Assembly (NCBI GenBank): GCA_964531385.1
Contig: CAZHGC010000020.1
Coordinates: 1-41,628, forward strand
DNA from: MGBC114079 sp964531385
GTDB taxonomy: Bacteria; Bacillota; Clostridia; Lachnospirales; CAG-274
Length of the DNA: 41,628 bases
Reading direction: 5' to 3'
Positions 24,310-33,606 of the stretch are shown here, piece after piece. A model generated the notes under the pieces. That model was not told the origin of the DNA, did no database searches, and was given only the letters and a program-made list of their open reading frames with translations. Every line of letters begins with the position of its first letter. The stretch's first letter is position 1. Made by a program: the position numbers and the translations under genes.

Positions 24310-26535
24310 ATGAAATTTGCAGAGGTTATTATTTCCATTACACACAGAAGTGTTGACAGAATTTTCAATTATATTGTTCCGGAAAATTTAGAAGATATAT
24401 TATGTGTTGGAATGAGAGTTCTTATTCCTTTTGGAAAGGGAAATAAAACCTATGAGGGTTATGTTATTGGATTTTCGGACAGCACAGACATACCTTTTGA
24501 AAAATTGAAATCGATTATTTCGGTTATGGACAAATATCCTATGTTTTCTGAAAATACAATTAAGCTTGCAAAATTTATGAAAGAAAAATATTATACAACT
24601 CTTTCGGAATGTTTGCAATGTATTATGCCTTCTGTTGTTAAGGATAAAACTCAAAGGTTTGTTTATTTAAACAGAAAAAAAGAAAATTTTGATGAACTTT
24701 TTAAAAAATGCGTTGAAAAAAACAATTTGCAAAGTAAAGTTTTAAATTTTTTGCTTGAATTTGACGGAACATCGGTTAATGAAATTAAAATGCTTCTTGA
24801 AATAAATTTATCACCGATTTCGGCACTTGAAAAAAAGGGGCTTGTTCAAATTTATGACAGAGAAATAAAGCGTGAAGTTTTGGATTTTTCTTATGTTAAA
24901 AAAACAAATCCTTTTGTTCCGAATGATGAACAAAAATATGCTATTGATTTTATTAAGCAAAAGTTTTATTCAAAAGACGAAAAGCCTGTTTTGATTTATG
25001 GTGTTACAGGAAGCGGAAAAACGGAAATTTATTTACAGATTATTGACGAAGTTTTGAAAAACGGCAAACAAGCAATTGTTCTTGTTCCTGAAATTTCATT
25101 AACTCCTCAAACCGTTAACAGATTTATGAGCCGATTTGGCAAGCAAGTTTCTGTTACGCATTCGAGACTTTCTGTTGGTGAAAGATTTGACCAATGGAAA
25201 AAAGCGAGAGAGGGAGAAATTTCAATTATGATTGGTCCGAGGTCGGCTGTGTTTACTCCGTTTTCCAACCTTGGAATTATTATAATTGACGAGGAGCACG
25301 AGCATACTTATAAATCGGAGACGACACCTAAATATGATGCAAGGGAAATTGCTTGCGAAATTGGAAAGATTTCTGGAAGTTTGACGGTTTTTGGAAGTGC
25401 AACGCCGGACATTTCGACATATTACAAAACTCAAACGGGAGAATTTGACCTTGTTACAATTAAAAACAGGGTTAACAACAGTTTTCCTGATGTTAATGTT
25501 ATTGATATGCGAAATGAACTTGAAAGCGGGAATAAATCTATTTTCAGCAATGCGTTGCTTAATGCTGTTGAAGACAATCTTCTTAACAAACGTCAAACGA
25601 TTTTATTTTTGAACAGGCGAGGATATTCAACTTTTGTTTCTTGCAGAAAATGTGGATATGTTATGGAATGTAAAGATTGCAACGTTAATTATACATATCA
25701 TTTGAGCCAAGACAGGCTTATTTGCCATTATTGCGGGAAAACTGTTCAAAATCCTAAAACTTGTCCTCAATGTGGTTCTAAATATATAAAATATTTTGGT
25801 GCGGGAACTCAGAAAATTGAAGAGGAAACAAAGAAAATGTTTCCTGAAGCTCGTATTTTAAGAATGGATATGGACACAACTTCGGGGAAAAACGGTCATG
25901 AAAATATTTTGAAAAAATTTGCAACGGGAGAAGCGGATATTTTAATTGGAACTCAAATGATTGCAAAGGGTCTTGATTTTCCGAATGTTTCGGTTGTTGG
26001 AGTTATTGCGGCGGATATGTCGCTTAATTCAGGTGATTTTAAATGTGCTGAAAATACTTTTCAGATGTTGACACAAGTTTCCGGAAGAGCAGGAAGAGCA
26101 AATCTTAAAGGGAAAGTGTTTATTCAAACTTATAACCCCGAACATTACAGCATTGAATTTGCAAAAAACAATGATTATGATGCTTTTTACAAACACGAAA
26201 TAATGGTTAGAAATCAAATGAATTATCCGCCTTTTACAAACATATTTTTTATTATGTTTACTTCTCCCGATGAAAAAAAGCTTATTAAGGCTTTATTTAA
26301 ACTTTTGGATATAATGCTTAAATTTAACAAAAACAATCAATTTGAGCACATTGGACCGTCACCGGCGGTTGTTTCGAAAATTAAAAATCAATATAGATGG
26401 AAAATTATTGTTAAAGGCGTTGTTGAAAAAAATCTTAAAAATTATGTGCTGTATTGCCTTGACAGGCTTAGAGAATGTCAGGATTTGGGCAATATCAACG
26501 TTAATATAACTTTAAATCCCGTTTATATTATGTAA
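24310..26535 (+). CDS. priA: Primosomal protein N', replication restart helicase
   Basis: A 3'-5' superfamily 2 helicase that reloads the replisome at stalled forks. It has 741 residues. Visible in order are the N-terminal fork-binding domain, Walker A GVTGSGKTEIY, DEEH box (IIIDEEHEHTY), paired CxxC zinc motifs between about residues 440 and 495 (CRKCG, CKDC, CHYCG, CPQCG) and the helicase C-lobe (LIGTQMIAKGLDFPNV, then QVSGRAGRA). All eight zinc cysteines are present. It lies 31 bases after rpoZ in the same operon. Confidence 0.95.
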   Translation: MKFAEVIISITHRSVDRIFNYIVPENLEDILCVGMRVLIPFGKGNKTYEGYVIGFSDSTDIPFEKLKSIISVMDKYPMFSENTIKLAKFMKEKYYTTLSECLQCIMPSVVKDKTQRFVYLNRKKENFDELFKKCVEKNNLQSKVLNFLLEFDGTSVNEIKMLLEINLSPISALEKKGLVQIYDREIKREVLDFSYVKKTNPFVPNDEQKYAIDFIKQKFYSKDEKPVLIYGVTGSGKTEIYLQIIDEVLKNGKQAIVLVPEISLTPQTVNRFMSRFGKQVSVTHSRLSVGERFDQWKKAREGEISIMIGPRSAVFTPFSNLGIIIIDEEHEHTYKSETTPKYDAREIACEIGKISGSLTVFGSATPDISTYYKTQTGEFDLVTIKNRVNNSFPDVNVIDMRNELESGNKSIFSNALLNAVEDNLLNKRQTILFLNRRGYSTFVSCRKCGYVMECKDCNVNYTYHLSQDRLICHYCGKTVQNPKTCPQCGSKYIKYFGAGTQKIEEETKKMFPEARILRMDMDTTSGKNGHENILKKFATGEADILIGTQMIAKGLDFPNVSVVGVIAADMSLNSGDFKCAENTFQMLTQVSGRAGRANLKGKVFIQTYNPEHYSIEFAKNNDYDAFYKHEIMVRNQMNYPPFTNIFFIMFTSPDEKKLIKALFKLLDIMLKFNKNNQFEHIGPSPAVVSKIKNQYRWKIIVKGVVEKNLKNYVLYCLDRLRECQDLGNINVNITLNPVYIM

Positions 26536-26559
26536 TATTTGGAAAGGAAGTACGGTTTT

Positions 26560-27027
26560 ATGGCTATAAGAACTATCAGACTTAAAGATGATGAGATTTT
26601 GAGAAAAAAGTCAAGAGAGGTTAAGGAAATTAACGAAAAGATTTTGACCCTTTTGGACGATATGGCGGACACCATGTATGATGCGGAGGGTGTTGGGCTT
26701 GCCGCTCCTCAGGTTGGAATGTTGAAGAGAGTTGTTGTTATTGACGTTGGCGATGAAAACGGACTTCTTGAACTTATAAATCCTGTTGTTGTTGAAACAA
26801 GAGGAGAACGAGTTTTTACGGAGGGGTGTTTGAGCCTTCCAGGAGAAACAAGGAAAGTTTTACGTCCCGAGTATACAAAAGTTGAGGCACTTAACAGAAA
26901 TGGTGAAAAAATAGTTGTTGAGGGCGAGGACGTTTTGGCTGTTGCGTTATGTCACGAAACGGAGCATCTTGACGGAATTTTGTATATTGATAAAGCTATT
27001 GATGATGACGAAGAATTTGAAGAATAA
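26560..27027 (+). CDS. def: Peptide deformylase
   Basis: Removes the formyl group from new proteins. It has 155 residues with the three metal-site motifs GVGLAAPQVG, EGCLSLP (Cys90) and the HExxH of CHETEHLDG (His132, Glu133, His136). The start at 26560 follows GGAAAGGAAG; the in-frame ATG at 26539 overlaps that site. It is paired with fmt, the enzyme that adds the formyl group to initiator tRNA, as in most bacteria. Confidence 0.95.
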   Translation: MAIRTIRLKDDEILRKKSREVKEINEKILTLLDDMADTMYDAEGVGLAAPQVGMLKRVVVIDVGDENGLLELINPVVVETRGERVFTEGCLSLPGETRKVLRPEYTKVEALNRNGEKIVVEGEDVLAVALCHETEHLDGILYIDKAIDDDEEFEE

Positions 27028-27059
27028 ATTTATTTTACTTATATCGATGAGGTGATTTT

Positions 27060-27995
27060 TTGAAAGTTGTTTTTATGGGAACTCCGGATTTTGCTGTTCC
27101 GACTTTAAAAAAGCTTATTGAAAAGCACGATGTTTTGGCTGTTGTTACGCAACCCGACAAGCCTAAGGGAAGAGGAAAAAAGATGTTGGCATCACCTGTT
27201 AAAGATGTTGCTCTTGAGGCGGGAATTGAAGTTTTTCAGCCAATTAAAATAAAAGATGACGAAGAATGTCTTTTGGCTTTGGAAAAATTTAATGCCGATA
27301 TATTTGTTGTTGTTGCTTATGGTCAAATTTTATCCGAGAGAATTTTAAAAATGCCGAAATTTGGCTGTGTTAATGTTCATGCGTCTCTTTTGCCGAAATA
27401 CAGAGGGGCGGCACCAATTCAGAGAGCTGTTATTGACGGTGAAAAAGTTTCGGGCGTTACAATTATGTTTATGGAAAAGGGCCTTGATACGGGAGATATG
27501 ATTATTAAACGTGAAGTTGCTATCGATGATGAGGAAACATATGGTTCGCTTCACGATAAAATAGCTCCGATTGGTGCGGAAGCTCTTATCGATGCTCTTA
27601 CGCTTATTGAAAAAGGCGAGGCAAAGCCGGAAAAACAAAACGATGAACTTTCGTGTTATGCCAAAAAGATTGAAAGAGAGCTTGAAAAAATTGATTGGAC
27701 CAAAAGTTCAGAGAAAATTTTAAATCTCATTAGAGGATTAAATCCAATTCCGGGTGCATACAGTTTTTTAAACGGGGAAATATTTAAGATATGGAAAGCG
27801 ACGGAATTTTCCGAAAAAAGTTATGACGGTGTTTCCGGTGAAATTGTTGAAATTTTTAATAAAAAAGGTTTTGTTGTTAAAACGGCAAATTCGGCTGTTT
27901 TGGTTACTGAAGTTCAGGCAAAGGGCGGTAAAAAAATGGCTTGTTCGGATTATATGAGAGGGCACAGCATTGTAGCGGGAACGATTTTGCAATAG
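27060..27995 (+). CDS. fmt: Methionyl-tRNA formyltransferase
   Basis: Formylates initiator Met-tRNA. It has 311 residues with MGTPDFAVPTLKKL at the N-terminus, the catalytic-site motif HASLLPKYRGAAPIQ, and a C-terminal tRNA-binding domain. Translation starts at TTG 27060 behind GAGGTGAT. It follows def after 32 bases. Confidence 0.95.
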   Translation: MKVVFMGTPDFAVPTLKKLIEKHDVLAVVTQPDKPKGRGKKMLASPVKDVALEAGIEVFQPIKIKDDEECLLALEKFNADIFVVVAYGQILSERILKMPKFGCVNVHASLLPKYRGAAPIQRAVIDGEKVSGVTIMFMEKGLDTGDMIIKREVAIDDEETYGSLHDKIAPIGAEALIDALTLIEKGEAKPEKQNDELSCYAKKIERELEKIDWTKSSEKILNLIRGLNPIPGAYSFLNGEIFKIWKATEFSEKSYDGVSGEIVEIFNKKGFVVKTANSAVLVTEVQAKGGKKMACSDYMRGHSIVAGTILQ

Positions 27996-28092
27996 CCGAT
28001 TGTAAACATTTTTTGTCTTTTTTATGAACAAGCAAACATTTAATTATTGTTTTCGTATATTGCAATAACAAACAATATAAGGAGGTTTTTGT

Positions 28093-28860
28093 ATGTTTGA
28101 AAATATTATTATGCTTGTTAGGCATACAAATAATTTTTACGGTGGTTATGGCGGATACGGTTATGGAATGTTTTTTGACCCGACAATTCTTTTGATTATA
28201 CCGGCTATGATTTTGGCATTGGTTGCTCAGGCAAGGGTTTCTTCGACTTTTAAAAAATATTCGCATGTTTCGGCAAGAAGAGGTTTTACAGGAGCTGATG
28301 TTGCAAGGCAACTTTTGCTTTCGGCGGGAATTACCGATGTTACGGTTGAAAGAATTGGCGGAAATTTGACTGACCATTATGACCCAAAATCAAAGGTTTT
28401 AAGACTTTCCGATTCTGTTTACGCATCTTCAAGTATTGCGGCTTTGGGTGTTGCTGCACATGAAACAGGACACGCAATTCAACACAGAGAAAGTTATTTT
28501 CCCCTTACTTTCAGAAATGCCATTTTCCCTGTTGTAAACATTGGTTCTAAGCTGTCTATGCCTCTTATTATGCTTGGGCTTGTATTTAGTTTTCTTAGCG
28601 GAAGCATTATTTTACTTCAAATTGGCATTATATTATTTGCATTAGTTGTTCTTTTTCAAATTGTTACGCTTCCTGTTGAGTTTAATGCATCAAGAAGGGC
28701 ATTGAAACTTCTTGGCGAGTATAATTATCTTTCGGAAGATGAACTTAAACCGGCAAGGAAAGTTCTTAGTGCTGCGGCTTTAACTTATGTTGCTGCGGCT
28801 GCTGTTGCAATTGCAAATCTTTTGAGACTTTTGCTTATTTTTGGAAGAAGAGACGATTAA
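28093..28860 (+). CDS. Membrane zinc metallopeptidase, YugP type
   Basis: A 255-residue integral membrane protein. After a Tyr/Gly-rich N-terminus (YGGYGGYGYGM) come a membrane segment, then the zinc motif HETGH (His123, Glu124, His127) in AAHETGHAIQH, and more membrane segments near residues 155-190 and 230-250. It matches the YugP-type family (neutral zinc metallopeptidase), often found near fmt in Clostridia; the substrate is unknown. The start follows AAGGAGG. Confidence 0.9.
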   Translation: MFENIIMLVRHTNNFYGGYGGYGYGMFFDPTILLIIPAMILALVAQARVSSTFKKYSHVSARRGFTGADVARQLLLSAGITDVTVERIGGNLTDHYDPKSKVLRLSDSVYASSSIAALGVAAHETGHAIQHRESYFPLTFRNAIFPVVNIGSKLSMPLIMLGLVFSFLSGSIILLQIGIILFALVVLFQIVTLPVEFNASRRALKLLGEYNYLSEDELKPARKVLSAAALTYVAAAAVAIANLLRLLLIFGRRDD

Positions 28861-28887
28861 TTTTTGCTGTTTGAGTTGTTGCAAAAT

Positions 28888-28932
28888 CTTGTGCCTTGTT
28901 TTGAAGACTTGGCACTTGATTTTGTTTTTTGC
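28888..28932 (+). terminator. Probable terminator after the zinc peptidase gene
   Basis: GTGCC and GGCAC form a short stem around a 15-base loop with possible inner pairs, followed by a T-rich stretch (TTGATTTTGTTTTTT). The stem is only 5 bp, so this is a tentative call. It lies upstream of the ispF promoter. Confidence 0.4.
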
Positions 28933-28955
28933 GATTTAATTTATTTATAAAAAAG

Positions 28956-28983
28956 TTGAATTTATTTTTAATATCTGTATAAT
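28956..28983 (+). promoter_or_regulatory. Promoter for ispF and probably the cysE-sigH genes
   Basis: -35 TTGAAT (28956-28961), 16-base spacer, perfect -10 TATAAT (28978-28983), ending 32 bases before the ispF start codon. Confidence 0.6.
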
Positions 28984-29015
28984 TAAATGTGTATAAAAAA
29001 TTGGAGGGAATTATT

Positions 29016-29495
29016 TTGAATATACGAGTTGGTCTTGGATATGATGTTCATAAACTTGAATATAACAGAAAGCTTATTGTTGGGGGAGTTGAAATTCCTT
29101 TTGAAAAAGGGCTTTTGGGACATTCGGACGCCGATGTTTTAATTCACGCAATTATGGACAGTATTCTTGGAGCTTGTAAAAAAGGCGATATTGGCAAACT
29201 TTTTCCTGACAATTCTGATGAATTTAAAGATATATCAAGTATTGAGCTTCTTAAAAGAGTTTATAATATTATTAAAGCTGATGGATATGAAGTTATTAAT
29301 GTTGACAGTATTATTGTTGCACAAAAACCTAAGATGATGCCATATATTGATGATATGGAAAGTAATATTTCCGAATGCCTTAATATTTCAAAAGACTGTG
29401 TTAATGTTAAGGCAACAACCGAAGAGAAACTTGGTTTTACGGGAAGAGAGGAAGGCATTTCCGCAAAAGCGGTTTGTCTTGTTGAAAAAAGCTGA
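29016..29495 (+). CDS. ispF: 2-C-methyl-D-erythritol 2,4-cyclodiphosphate synthase
   Basis: Fifth step of the MEP isoprenoid pathway. It has 159 residues with the metal-binding opening GLGYDVHKL, the GHSDADVLIHAIMD segment and the C-terminal TTEEKLGFTGREEGI signature. Translation starts at TTG 29016 behind TTGGAGGG; a GTG at 28989 in frame is upstream of that site. In Bacillus ispDF-gltX precede cysE; here only ispF is present. Confidence 0.95.
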   Translation: MNIRVGLGYDVHKLEYNRKLIVGGVEIPFEKGLLGHSDADVLIHAIMDSILGACKKGDIGKLFPDNSDEFKDISSIELLKRVYNIIKADGYEVINVDSIIVAQKPKMMPYIDDMESNISECLNISKDCVNVKATTEEKLGFTGREEGISAKAVCLVEKS

Positions 29496-29622
29496 GGAGA
29501 GTTTTATATTTTTGTGATTTAGGGTTTGTAATTGTGATATGTTGTTTTAAACAGATTTTTGGAATTTGAATTATTTACGATTTGGATATTTTTTTATTTA
29601 TTAATCGATTGAGGTGTATCTG

Positions 29623-30333
29623 ATGAATTTTAAAAAATTGATTTCTATAGCATTGAAAATTGCTGTTATTTATAAAGTTGTTACGTATGTTAAAAAAGAG
29701 GCTGACAAACAAATTGAAACTATCAGAAAAAAGGACCCTGCTGTTAAAAGCAAAACGGAAGTTTTTTTATATCCCTGCTTTTGGGCGTGTCTTTTTCACA
29801 GAGTTGCTCACACACTTTACAATTTTAAAATGTTTTTTGCGGCAAGGTTGATTTCTCAATTTTCAAGATTTATTACGGGAATTGAAATTCACCCCGGTGC
29901 AAAAATTGGTAAGGGTCTTTTTATTGACCACGGTATGGGTGTTGTTATTGGCGAAACTTGCGAAATTGGAGACAATGTTCTTATTTATCAAGGGGTTACC
30001 CTTGGGGGAACAGGCAAGGAAACAGGGAAAAGACACCCGACTATTGGGAACAATGTTATGATTGGTTCGGGAACAAAAATTTTGGGACCGTTTAAAGTTG
30101 GTGATAATTCTAAAATTGGTGCGGGTTCGGTTGTTCTTAAAGAAGTTCCGCCGAATTGTACTGTTGTTGGTGTTCCGGCGAGAGTTATTAAAAGAGCCGA
30201 AAAAGATATTCCGTCGGATTGTCTTGACCAAATTAAATTTCCCGACCCTATTGAAATGGAAATTTGTGCTTTGAGAGTTAAGGTTGAAAAAATGGAAAAG
30301 CAATTATTACAAAAAGGCAAGGAGAGTAAATAA
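29623..30333 (+). CDS. cysE: Serine O-acetyltransferase
   Basis: Makes O-acetylserine for cysteine synthesis. It has 236 residues. A hydrophobic/basic N-terminal helix is followed by the KKDPAVKSKTEVFLYPCF region and a left-handed hexapeptide-repeat domain with the active-site segment FIDHGMGVVIGET and VTLGGTGK. The start at 29623 follows GAGGTG; ATG 29614 lies within 10 bases of it and is less likely. The gap to ispF (127 bases) is too short for a T-box leader and I see none. cysS follows 2 bases after the stop. Confidence 0.94.
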   Translation: MNFKKLISIALKIAVIYKVVTYVKKEADKQIETIRKKDPAVKSKTEVFLYPCFWACLFHRVAHTLYNFKMFFAARLISQFSRFITGIEIHPGAKIGKGLFIDHGMGVVIGETCEIGDNVLIYQGVTLGGTGKETGKRHPTIGNNVMIGSGTKILGPFKVGDNSKIGAGSVVLKEVPPNCTVVGVPARVIKRAEKDIPSDCLDQIKFPDPIEMEICALRVKVEKMEKQLLQKGKESK

Positions 30334-30335
30334 TT

Positions 30336-31736
30336 ATGAAACTTTATAATACATTGACAAGAAAAAAAGAAGAGTTTGTTCCTTTGGAAGAAAACAAAGT
30401 TAAAATGTATGTTTGCGGACCGACGGTTTATGATTATATTCATATTGGAAATGCAAGACCGTATGTTATTTTTGATACTATCAGAAGATATATGGAATAT
30501 AAAGGTTATGAAGTTAATTATGTTCAAAATTTTACCGATGTTGATGACAAAATTATTAAAAGGGCAAACGAAGAGGGAGTTTCTGCAAAGGAAATTGCCG
30601 ACAGGTATGTTGAAGAAGCTTTGAAAGATGCAGAGGGGCTTAACGTTGAACCGGCAACGAAAAATCCACGTGTTACCGAAGAAATGGACTATATTATCGA
30701 TATGATTAAAACTCTTGTTGAAAAAGGGTTTGCTTATGAAGTTAAAGGGACTGTTTATTTTGACACGAAGTCTTTTGAAGAATATGGAAAGCTTTCGGGT
30801 AAGAATATTGATGACCTTGAAGCCGGAGCGAGAATTGAAGTTGACAAAGAGAAGAAAAGCCCTATGGACTTTGTTTTGTGGAAGCCTTTTAAGCCGGGTG
30901 AACCGAAATGGGAGTCACCTTGGGGCGAAGGACGTCCGGGGTGGCACATTGAATGTTCGGTTATGGCAAAAAGATATTTGGGCGAAACGATTGATATTCA
31001 CGCAGGCGGGGAGGACCTTATTTTTCCGCATCACGAAAATGAAATTGCTCAAAGCGAAGCGGCAAACGGCAAGCTTTTTTCAAAATATTGGCTTCACAAT
31101 GGTTTTATAAATGTTGATAACGAAAAAATGTCCAAATCTAAAGGGAATTTCTTTACTTTGAGAGAAATTGCAAAGGAAGTTCCTTATGATGTTATTAGAT
31201 TTTTTATTTTAAACGGACACTACAGAAGCCCTATTAATTTTAGCAGAGAATTGATGGAAGCAGCCGGAAATGGTCTTGACAGAATTAAAAACTGCGTTAA
31301 AGGAATTAAATTTATTTCTGAAAACGGAAAAGACGGAGATATTACGGAAGAAGAGCAAAAAATTATTGCGGAATGTGTTAAGTTTAAAAATCAATTTGAA
31401 GAAAGTATGGACGATGATTTTAATACAGCCGATGCAGTTTCTGCGATTTTTGATTTTGTTAAATTTGCAAATATAAATGTTGACGATGATTCGACAAAAG
31501 AATTTGCAAAAGATATTTTATCGAAAATTCTCTTGTTGTGCGATATTTTGGGAATTGAGCCTTTGAGCGAAGAAGTTGATTCGGAGGCTGAAGAAATTGA
31601 AGAGCTTATTGCGAAAAGACAAGCTGCAAGAAAAGAGAAAAATTGGGCAGAAGCCGACAAAATTAGAGACGAGCTTACAGAGAGAGGCATTATTCTTGAA
31701 GATACACCGTCGGGTGTCAGATGGAGCAGAAAATAA
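30336..31736 (+). CDS. cysS: Cysteinyl-tRNA synthetase
   Basis: Class I aminoacyl-tRNA synthetase, 466 residues. The HIGH motif appears as HIGN (YDYIHIGNARPYV), the KMSKS loop as EKMSKSKGNF, and the zinc ligands are visible (Cys in YVCGPTVYDY, Cys in WHIECSVMA, His pair in FPHHENE). It starts 2 bases after cysE, so cysteine supply and charging are coupled. mrnC starts 1 base after its stop. Confidence 0.96.
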   Translation: MKLYNTLTRKKEEFVPLEENKVKMYVCGPTVYDYIHIGNARPYVIFDTIRRYMEYKGYEVNYVQNFTDVDDKIIKRANEEGVSAKEIADRYVEEALKDAEGLNVEPATKNPRVTEEMDYIIDMIKTLVEKGFAYEVKGTVYFDTKSFEEYGKLSGKNIDDLEAGARIEVDKEKKSPMDFVLWKPFKPGEPKWESPWGEGRPGWHIECSVMAKRYLGETIDIHAGGEDLIFPHHENEIAQSEAANGKLFSKYWLHNGFINVDNEKMSKSKGNFFTLREIAKEVPYDVIRFFILNGHYRSPINFSRELMEAAGNGLDRIKNCVKGIKFISENGKDGDITEEEQKIIAECVKFKNQFEESMDDDFNTADAVSAIFDFVKFANINVDDDSTKEFAKDILSKILLLCDILGIEPLSEEVDSEAEEIEELIAKRQAARKEKNWAEADKIRDELTERGIILEDTPSGVRWSRK

Positions 31737-31737
31737 T

Positions 31738-32166
31738 ATGATTAAAGATTTTTTTAATGGAATTTCCGAAAATTTTTCGTATAAAATAAGTGCTAAGGAA
31801 TATTCACCACTTGACCTTGCTTATATAGGTGATGCTGTTTTTGAAATTTTTGTCAGAACGATTGTTATTAAAAACGGAAATGTGCCTGTTAATCAACTTC
31901 ACAGAGCATCTAAAGCTTTTGTTAATGCAAAAGCACAGGCACAGATGTTTGAAAAGATTAAAGACCGAGTTACGGAAGAGGAGCTTGCAGTTTTGAAAAG
32001 AGGGCGAAACGCCAAAAGCTTTACATCGGCAAAAAATGCGTCTATTACAGATTATCGTCATGCAACGGGTCTTGAGGCATTGTTTGGATATTTATACATA
32101 AAGGGTGAAACGGACAGGCTTATTGAAATTTTTAATATGTGTGTTGAAGAAGAAAAGGAGAGCTGA
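31738..32166 (+). CDS. mrnC: Mini-ribonuclease III
   Basis: Matures 23S rRNA ends in Bacillus. It has 142 residues and consists of an RNase III catalytic domain without the double-stranded RNA-binding domain; the conserved LAYIGDAVFE contains the catalytic Asp. The start at 31738 (MIKDFFNG) is fixed by the cysS stop just before it and a GGAG in the cysS end; the longer frame from 31576 is inside cysS. It is followed after 2 bases by rlmB. Confidence 0.93.
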   Translation: MIKDFFNGISENFSYKISAKEYSPLDLAYIGDAVFEIFVRTIVIKNGNVPVNQLHRASKAFVNAKAQAQMFEKIKDRVTEEELAVLKRGRNAKSFTSAKNASITDYRHATGLEALFGYLYIKGETDRLIEIFNMCVEEEKES

Positions 32167-32168
32167 TT

Positions 32169-33050
32169 TTGAAAGATAACAGAAGAAAAGGCAATTTTGA
32201 TAAAAAGAAAAAATTTGATAAAGGTGAAAAAAGAAATTTTGAAAAAAGAAGCTTTGAAAGAAGAGACGAGGGGAGATTTGGAAAATATTCCGAAAGAGAT
32301 AACAACGAATTTGATGAATCTTTCCAACTTGAGGGAAGAAACCCTGTTCTTGAGGCTATTAACAGCGGAAAAACCATTGATAAAATTATTGTTAAAAAGG
32401 GCGAAATTGAGGGGACTCTTAGAGTTATTGTTGCAAAAGCCATTGAAAGAGGAATTATTGTTCAGGAAGTTGACAAAAACAAAATGGCAGAAATGAGCAG
32501 GTCGAACAACTGTCAGGGTGTTATTGCACTTTGTCCGGCTCACGAATATGTAGATGTTGAGGACATTATTAATTTTGCAAAAGAAAAGGGCGAAGAACCT
32601 TTTATTATTATTCTTGATGAAATTACAGACCCTCACAATTTGGGTGCAATTTTGAGAACGGCAGATGCAAGCGGGGCTCATGGTGTTATTATTCCAAAAA
32701 GGCGTGCGGTTGGTCTTACTGCGATTGTTAGCAAAACTTCAGCAGGTGCGGTTGAACACGTTCCTGTTGCGAGGGTTACAAATATTGCGAACACTGTTGA
32801 GGACCTTAAAAAACGTGGGATTTGGGTTGCTTGTGCGGATATGGACGGTCAGGAATATTTTGATGCACCACTAAACGGGGCTATTGCTATTGTTATTGGA
32901 AGCGAGGGAAACGGTGTTGGCAGACTTGTTCGTCAAAAATGCGACTTTTCCGTTAAAATTCCTATGTTTGGAAAAATTTCCTCTTTGAACGCATCGGTTG
33001 CGGCTGGGCTTATTATGTATGAAGTTGTTCGCCAAAGAAACAAGCGATAG
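32169..33050 (+). CDS. rlmB: 23S rRNA (guanosine-2'-O-)-methyltransferase RlmB
   Basis: SpoU/TrmD-fold methyltransferase, 293 residues. Core motifs are EGRNPVLEAI at the start of the substrate-binding domain, then DEITDPHNLGAILRTADASG, GSEGNGVGRLV and the knot segment KIPMFGKISSLNASVAAG. The first 50 or so residues form an extra extension rich in Lys, Arg, Asp and Asn, probably disordered and RNA-binding. Translation starts at TTG 32169 behind AAGGAGAG. Confidence 0.93.
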   Translation: MKDNRRKGNFDKKKKFDKGEKRNFEKRSFERRDEGRFGKYSERDNNEFDESFQLEGRNPVLEAINSGKTIDKIIVKKGEIEGTLRVIVAKAIERGIIVQEVDKNKMAEMSRSNNCQGVIALCPAHEYVDVEDIINFAKEKGEEPFIIILDEITDPHNLGAILRTADASGAHGVIIPKRRAVGLTAIVSKTSAGAVEHVPVARVTNIANTVEDLKKRGIWVACADMDGQEYFDAPLNGAIAIVIGSEGNGVGRLVRQKCDFSVKIPMFGKISSLNASVAAGLIMYEVVRQRNKR

Positions 33051-33061
33051 GGTGAGTTATA

Positions 33062-33574
33062 TTGAGCGACGAATATTTGCTTGTTGATGGATATAATATT
33101 ATTTTTTCTTGGGAAACTTTGAAGAAAATTGCTGAAAATTCTTTGGAAGAAGCAAGGGACAAGCTTATTGATATTTTGGGCGACTATCAAGGCTATAAAA
33201 AAATTAATCTTATTCTTGTTTTTGATGCACATAAGGTTAAAGGCGGAGTTGGAAGCATTTACAGATATAACGATATTTTTGTTGTTTATACAAAAGAAGC
33301 CGAAACTGCCGATAATTATATTGAGCGTACGACAACGGTTATGAGAGGAAAGTATAGAGTTAAAGTTGCAACTTCTGACGGTCTTGAGCAGGTTATTATT
33401 ATGAGCAAAGGTGCTATTCGAATATCAGCGAGGGAACTTGAAGAAGATGTTAAACTTGCAAAAAAGCATATAAGGGAAAAAATTAATGAAATTAAACCTG
33501 TTAAAAATAATATGCTTATTGACAATCTTGACAGGGAAACTGCCGCATGGCTTGAAAAAATGAGGCGTCAGTGA
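33062..33574 (+). CDS. rae1: NYN-domain ribosome-associated endoribonuclease, Rae1/YacP type
   Basis: A 170-residue NYN/PIN-like nuclease. In Bacillus Rae1 cleaves mRNA in the ribosomal A site. The domain opens with YLLVDGYNIIFSW and continues with LVFDAHKVKGG and the acidic VATSDGLEQ segment. Translation starts at TTG 33062 behind GGGTGAG. Its position between rlmB and sigH is conserved. Confidence 0.92.
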   Translation: MSDEYLLVDGYNIIFSWETLKKIAENSLEEARDKLIDILGDYQGYKKINLILVFDAHKVKGGVGSIYRYNDIFVVYTKEAETADNYIERTTTVMRGKYRVKVATSDGLEQVIIMSKGAIRISARELEEDVKLAKKHIREKINEIKPVKNNMLIDNLDRETAAWLEKMRRQ

Positions 33575-33606
33575 ACTTTTGCTTATTAGAGAGGCAGTGT
33601 GTTTTT

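Noticed and set aside
29496..29622. A possible T-box leader before cysE-cysS.
   Set aside because: The gap is only 127 bases, with no specifier stem, no T-box sequence and no terminator.
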